Below are positions 63,649-64,000 of a stretch of DNA of 64,000 bases, one piece after another. Position 1 is the first letter of the stretch. Each line of letters starts with the position of its first letter. Made by a program: the position numbers and the translations under genes. This stretch comes from Mucilaginibacter sp. OK268 (GTDB taxonomy: Bacteria > Bacteroidota > Bacteroidia > Sphingobacteriales > Sphingobacteriaceae), in the NCBI RefSeq assembly GCF_900103125.1, contig NZ_FNJV01000001.1, positions 62,001-126,000 on the forward strand. The letters run 5' to 3'. Below the pieces are notes generated by a model, which was given only the letters and a program-made list of their open reading frames with translations, was not told the origin of the DNA and searched no databases.

Positions 63649-64000
63649 ATGAGTGGTTATAAGGGAGCCGACAATGTATACTGGTTATTTAGTTCTTCGG
63701 CTCAGGCAATTGCGGCTTTCATTGGGTTTCTGGCGGCCGGTTTCTTCTTTGCTTATGATTTGATGGATAAACAGGTTGAAAAGGACGAAACTCTTGAAGT
63801 AATTTATGTTGATATAAAAAACCAATACTTTAAAAGATTAAAAGCATTATTTATTCTTACCGGCCTTTCCATCATATTAAGCTTGATTGTGGTTTTTATG
63901 AATGGCTATGATTTTGGCACGTACAATATCATCATAGCAGTAATTGTAGGGGTGGTAAATGTAATAACCGTTATATGGGCAATTACTTTTGTTATTTTTA
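63649..64000 (+). CDS. Membrane protein, partial (runs off the window)
   Basis: An open frame of at least 117 codons from ATG 63649 (MSGYKGADNVYWLFSSSAQ) continues past 64000. It has three predicted membrane segments so far (AIAAFIGFLAAGFFFAYDLM, ALFILTGLSIILSLIVVFM, IIIAVIVGVVNVITVIWAITF). No family was recognised. The C-terminus is not in the window. Confidence 0.55.
   Translation, partial: MSGYKGADNVYWLFSSSAQAIAAFIGFLAAGFFFAYDLMDKQVEKDETLEVIYVDIKNQYFKRLKALFILTGLSIILSLIVVFMNGYDFGTYNIIIAVIVGVVNVITVIWAITFVIF

Noticed and set aside
1..64000. tRNA, rRNA, tmRNA or riboswitch genes
   Set aside because: I looked for tRNA-like cloverleaf ends, rRNA blocks and known leader motifs in the gaps and saw none that I could support. 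A covariance-model search would be the decisive test.

Overview
The window looks like a chromosomal segment of a member of the Bacteroidetes, most likely family Sphingobacteriaceae (Mucilaginibacter/Pedobacter type). Evidence: a SusC/SusD pair, lipoproteins with the Bacteroidetes-style SusD/DUF set, a perfect TTTG-N19-TAnnTTTG promoter before rplC, almost no Shine-Dalgarno sequences, moderate-low GC, and many short palindromic intergenic repeats. The genus is an inference; nothing here is diagnostic for it.

Layout. 1-187: tail of an HD-domain protein. 368-10010: a SusC/SusD outer-membrane pair followed on the same strand by three phosphoester-related secreted enzymes (a beta-propeller/phosphoesterase fusion, a glycerophosphodiester phosphodiesterase and a Tat-type calcineurin-like phosphatase). 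This reads as a phospho-organic scavenging locus rather than a glycan one. 10084-16372 (minus): Gfo/Idh/MocA oxidoreductase, an unknown lipoprotein, a D-aminoacylase-like amidohydrolase, an RlmI-like methyltransferase, and an MlaF/MlaE lipid-transport ABC pair without a visible MlaD. 16589-29461: housekeeping and accessory single genes (SDR, PspC and DUF5668 envelope-stress proteins, NUDIX hydrolase, a fungal-type prephenate dehydrogenase, a DUF3472 lipoprotein, a C45/phospholipase-B-like acylase) separated by repeat-rich gaps.

29818-45391: the large ribosomal protein operon from rplC to rplQ (31 genes, including secY, map, infA, rpoA and the two very short genes rpmD and rpmJ). It starts at rplC, so rpsJ is not adjacent. 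Several intergenic gaps in the operon carry palindromic repeats. S3 and L17 have long low-complexity C-terminal tails, and S14 and L36 are zinc-free types. dnaK follows as its own unit.

47552-48732: an eight-unit tandem array of a 69-71 bp hairpin repeat next to a single-domain HuH/Y1 (IS200-like, REP-associated) transposase. This is the most unusual structure in the window. 48840-56328: sugar nucleotidyltransferase, M42 peptidase, two tandem paralogous lipoproteins with GTG starts, GNAT, a YtpQ-like protein and pruA. 56451-61182 (minus): two paralogous beta-carbonic anhydrases, one directly coupled to a SulP anion transporter, with a DUF1275 membrane protein and a small TonB-C-domain protein between them. 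61903-63444: acyl-CoA carboxylase beta subunit. The window ends inside a small membrane protein gene.

No tRNA, rRNA, CRISPR array or prophage was recognised. Dispersed non-coding repeats of at least five families occupy most intergenic gaps over 100 bp. One of them, about 113 bp and present at 19331 and 58081, has an unusual direct-plus-inverted repeat layout.
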